Shown piece after piece: positions 60,419 to 64,000 of a DNA stretch of 64,000 nt. This DNA is from Taeniopygia guttata (taxonomy: Eukaryota; Chordata; Aves; Passeriformes; Estrildidae), in NCBI RefSeq assembly GCF_048771995.1, contig NC_133030.1, positions 37,780,501 to 37,844,500 of the forward strand, read 5' to 3'. Both the position numbers and the translations under genes were made by a program. Below the pieces are notes generated by a model. It did not search any database. It was not told where the DNA came from and worked only from the letters and a program-made list of their open reading frames with translations. Position 1 is the first letter of the stretch; each line of letters begins with the position of its first letter.

Positions 60419-61725
60419 TACAGAATCAGAGAACAGTTGATTTTGGAAGGGATCTCTGGAGGTCATCTGGTCTAACTGCCTTGCTCGAGAAGGGACGACA
60501 AGAGCAGGATGCCCAGGACCATGCCCAAAATGCTTTTTTTCTTTTTTTTTTTTTTTTTTTTTGTTATTGTTGGCTGGTTGGTTGGTTGGTTTTTTATTTG
60601 CTTTTTTGGGGTTTGGTTTTTTTTTTTTTGGTTGTTTGGTTTTTTTGTTTTTTTTTTTTTTTGGTGGTGTTGTTTTGACCATGTTCAGGAATGTTGATTC
60701 CACAATGTCCATGGGCAACCTGTCCCATTGTTCAGTCACCTCCACAGTAAAAAAACAAACAAGCAAACATGTACTGTTGTGCTCATATGGAACATCCTGT
60801 GTATCCGTTTGTGCCCACTTTCCTTTCACCAGCCACTACTGAAGAGAGCCTGGATCTGTCTTCTTTGAAGCCTCCCTTCAGGTATTTAAATACATTGATA
60901 AGATCCCCCCCAAGCTATCCCTTCTTCAGGCTAAAGAGTCTCATCTTGCTCAACCTCTCCTCTTAGAAGCTATGCTCCAGTGCCTTAACCATCTTAGTGG
61001 CCCTGCACTGATGTCTCTCTAGTGGCTTCAGGTCTCCGCTGTACTGAGTAGCCCAGAAATTGATACAATAGCTCAGAGAAGGCCTTAATAATGTTGAATT
61101 AAGGGAAAGAATTACCTGCCTCAACCTGGTGACATCATTTGTCCTCATGCAGTCCATGATACCATCTTTGCCTAAAGGGTGCATGCTGCCTCCCATTCAG
61201 TGTTTTGTTCACTGGTCCTGGATGTTGTTTTCCACAAAGCTGCTTTTCAGTTAGTTGGTCCCCAGCATAATACTGGTGCATGGGGTTGTTCCTCACTGCA
61301 TTTCCCTTTGTTGAACTGCACAAAGTCAGTGACTTCTTATCAGCCCACTTCTCCAGCCTGTGAAAGTCCCTCTGAATAGCAGCACACCTCCAGTGTATCA
61401 GCCATTCTTCCCAATTCTGTATCATCAGCACACTTTCTGAGGGTAGACTCTACCCCATCATCCAGCTTATTGATAAAGACACTGAAAAGAATCAGGCCTA
61501 GCATAGATCCATGGGGTACACCATTAGATACTGGCCTCACACAAGATGTCATGTGAAAAAAACTCTGAACTCATTCAGCCCGCTTTTAATCCACTTCACT
61601 GTCTGCTTATCCAGCCTATACTTCATCAGTGTCTCTACAAGAATCTTGAGGGAGATAGTGCTAAAAGTATTACTGAAGTCTATGTAAAACGTTTATTGCT
61701 CTCACCCCACCTACCATGCTAGTCA
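60419..61725 (-). mobile_element. CR1 LINE, 5'-truncated, minus strand
   Basis: This is the longest CR1 copy of the window. The 3' end is at the left, where ACAGAATCAGAGAACA keeps a degenerate octamer. Inverted 3' UTR follows (GGTCATCTGGTCTAACTGCC, GCCCAGGACCATGCCC, GGGCAACCTGTCCCATTGTT), then the reverse transcriptase ORF2. Minus-strand segments read GVPHGSMLGLILFSVFINKL and CADDTELGRMADTLE (61400-61520), keeping the ADD catalytic pair. Further downstream comes LLRPSLSYCINFWATQYSGD (about 61020-61090). Stops and frameshifts break the ORF, so it is dead, but it retains more of the catalytic core than the copy at 3891-4930. The 5' truncation lies near 61725. Subfamily and target-site duplication were not determined. 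Confidence 0.93.
60534..60676. repeat. T-rich expansion with (TTGG)n inside CR1
   Basis: About 140 bp of T runs, including GGTTGGTTGGTTGG, interrupts the CR1 3' UTR. Flanking CR1 sequence is continuous on both sides (GCCCAGGACCATGCCC on the left, TGTTCAGGAATGTTGATTCC on the right). In the usual CR1 text this place holds a short CTTTTGA. The tract therefore looks like a microsatellite grown from that T run. Overlapping ORFs of F, W and G are artefacts. Confidence 0.9.
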
Positions 61726-64000
61726 TATGTAATGTCTTGAGTCCATGGAACTTGAAAGTTGAAAAAATCAAAAGTGATAGGATGCCACTTTTTTCTCATC
61801 AGTAGGGGCCTATATGATGTCACTAGAGTTTCTCCTGTAAAGCAAACTGTATGAATTTTCCTCTGATCCAAGCTAGTAATGTAGAAGGCAACTCTTGTTT
61901 CAAAAACATAAGGTCTTGGTCCAAACCAGAACTTCTGAAGTTTTACTGTCACCAGCATACCACTGGCAGAAAAGTCATGGTGAGGCTGTGTTGAGCCCGC
62001 AGAAGTATGCTAGCATCTGAATCTTTTCATGGATGTTGAAAGAGCTCCCTACTATTAATCCCCCAACACCATACTCAAAACACATTCTTAAAAACCTGAA
62101 CTAGAACTGAAACACCAAAAGTTTTCACTAAAATTATTAAATAAATTTTTACTTGCATTTCATCCATCAAGAATATTGTAGAGAAAATTTCCTTCTGGTT
62201 TCCATGGGAACAATTTTGTAAATGTATAGGGATTCAAAATGAAACATGGTTGGTGAAAAACTTGTGAAAATAAAGTGCGTTTCAGTTTTTCTTCCTTGAT
62301 AAATGCATGGAGAATTAAAACCTTTGACAAGAAAGGAGTGATAGCATATGATTTTCTAGACATATGGGAAACGTGTGCAAACTCAAGAGGCATGAATTAT
62401 TCCTCTTGAACAAAAAAAAAGCTTAGCAGATGTTAGTGTGCAAGGACCGTGTAAACATTCTGGGGGTTTAAAGAAGGGTAATTTTAAAAATTCATCAATA
62501 GGAATAAAGACACATAAAACTGCAAACCAAATATTTTTATAAAATTCACAGGTAATAAGTAATTCATTAGTTACTTTTCTCTGGTTTGTTTGAACATAAG
62601 TCAGTAATTTCCCATGAAAAGTATTGGTCAGTAGGAATATGGGATATACTCTAAAAAGTGTTGTCATTCTTGATCATTACAACTTACAGAGATTTTACGG
62701 TTTTAAATACGTTAATCTGAGGATCAGACCCAGCTGTTCAGGGGACAGGACAGGCTGTCAGCTGTAATTGCATCACATGACCAGCAGCACATATGCCCCA
62801 TTGAGCATTGTTGGTGGAGAAATGGAAAATTAACCCTTCCAGCACAACCCTACTTGCCATCCATGAAACTTGGCTAAAATTTGCCTAAGTAGTGAAGTAA
62901 CTAGGAGGAATTTTGCTCAAAGGGAATGATACGTACATGATAGTTTAGACAATACACGAGGAAGTAAAGATGCCATCAATCTAAATCGAGATAAAAATCA
63001 AATATTGTTTGTGAAATATACATTTTCAGCTATATTTAAAATGTTTCAGTTCCTCTTTTTAGCTACAATTTCTAAGGAAATATTCTGTCAAATAGAATAT
63101 TTTCCAGAACTTTTTTGTTTGTCTAATTATCTTCCTGATCTACTGACTGCTCTTTCAATCATTCAATTTACAGCCTTCATCAGAGGTTGGAAACTGATAG
63201 AGGATGCAGGTTTTGCAGTATCATTATGGCCATTTCACTGGGGCACATTCTTCACCTGTTAAATGCTTAAGAGGTTTTGTGCTTTCTCTGGATATGTTAT
63301 ATATTGAAAGAAACTTGCCTCTGAAATAATGACAATACTGTATAATACCTCAAAAACATGAGATCTTTGTCAATTCAAGTGATAAGGGAACTGAATACAT
63401 GCATTCATAATGATGTAAGAATGAGAAAAAAGCAATTAACTGTCAGTTTAGAGGTTTTCAATAAAAAAACCCTTTTCACAAGCAGATATTATAGACAGCC
63501 ACTAAAATGGCCCTAAAATTGAAATATATTATGTGTATAAAAAACAGCATCCTTCTAAATACAATATGAAAATTCACACTCGTATATCAGTATTAGATTG
63601 AGTGACATGCATCACCATAAGGCTCCCTAAGGTTAAATTGGACTCCTGCACTGAAATTCTAATTAGAAATATGAGTGCTCCAACTCTGTGTAAGTGCATG
63701 TCTGTTTAATTATTTTTGCTTTTTCCTTGGATCTTCATACTCCTTTTCTTTCCCCTTTCTTGCTGTTTTCAAGCAACCCAATCTCCTCACTTAATCTAAG
63801 TGTAGAACCTTCCTATAAGTTGGCATTAATTGATAAGCAGTGTTTAATTATTATTTTTCATGTCTGAAGAGACCAGGTAATAGCTCCCCGAAGGCTCTAG
63901 ACAACATTTAAGCCCTTTGACTCACGTGGCACAGCTCTGCCATCTTCTGACATATCTTTCTCTTGTCAGGAATACAGTCATTTTCTTTAGGGTAATACCA
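61726..64000. other. Unique AT-rich non-coding stretch
   Basis: No gene, RNA gene or mobile element is recognised up to the window end. The frames at 62383-62667 and 63005-63262 are short, hydrophobic and without family motifs. Confidence 0.55.

Noticed and set aside
60481..60829. ORFs rich in F/W/G or K/P/N
   Set aside because: They translate the T-rich expansion inside the CR1 copy.
1..64000. CRISPR array, operon, phage or plasmid features
   Set aside because: The sequence is avian nuclear DNA by its CR1 and LTR content. No spaced direct repeats or densely packed genes exist.

Overview
This window is vertebrate nuclear DNA, almost certainly from a bird. The evidence is a set of CR1-type LINE fragments that end in the avian CR1 octamer (ATTCTGTG-like), two long terminal repeats (LTRs) of a familiar avian ERVL-like type, a low-GC background and very long stretches without coding capacity. 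A neoavian and probably passerine host is my inference from the LTR types; it was not tested. There is no bacterial-style operon, CRISPR array, rRNA or tRNA that I can support. No complete protein-coding gene is visible. The window reads as intergenic or deep intronic sequence.

Layout. 1-1663 is AT-rich with one weak exon candidate (166-232). 1664-2323 is an uninterrupted 660-nt pyrimidine tract, a CCTTT array that switches to a much longer CCCTT array. 3891-4930 is a CR1 copy on the minus strand. Two further CR1 3' ends lie at 8031-8394 and 9090-9472 on the plus strand. 10435-10622 is an isolated CpG-dense islet with a GAGCGCG tandem motif and a CTCF-like site. 18680-19280 (minus) and 22007-22530 (plus) are two related LTRs in opposite orientation. 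29259-29590 is a different, unrelated LTR, followed by an unexplained GC-rich block at 29905-30290. Old CR1 tails lie at 34825-34998 (plus) and 36536-36840 (minus). 50500 to about 51410 is a third LTR type (minus) carrying a CpG-rich core and the best CTCF-like motif of the window. 59452-59611 is a clean two-copy tandem duplication. 60419 to about 61725 is a long CR1 copy (minus) with an internal T-rich expansion. The rest is unique AT-rich sequence.

Nothing here works together as a gene system. The most useful leads are the pentanucleotide tract with its internal motif switch, the CpG islets with divergently oriented CTCF-like motifs (one inside an LTR), the tandem duplication, and three short coding candidates (166-232 plus, 42583-42700 minus, 6576-6914 minus). 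All three candidates are weak and would be settled by a protein or RNA-seq comparison. I found no convincing evidence of a previously undescribed biological system.
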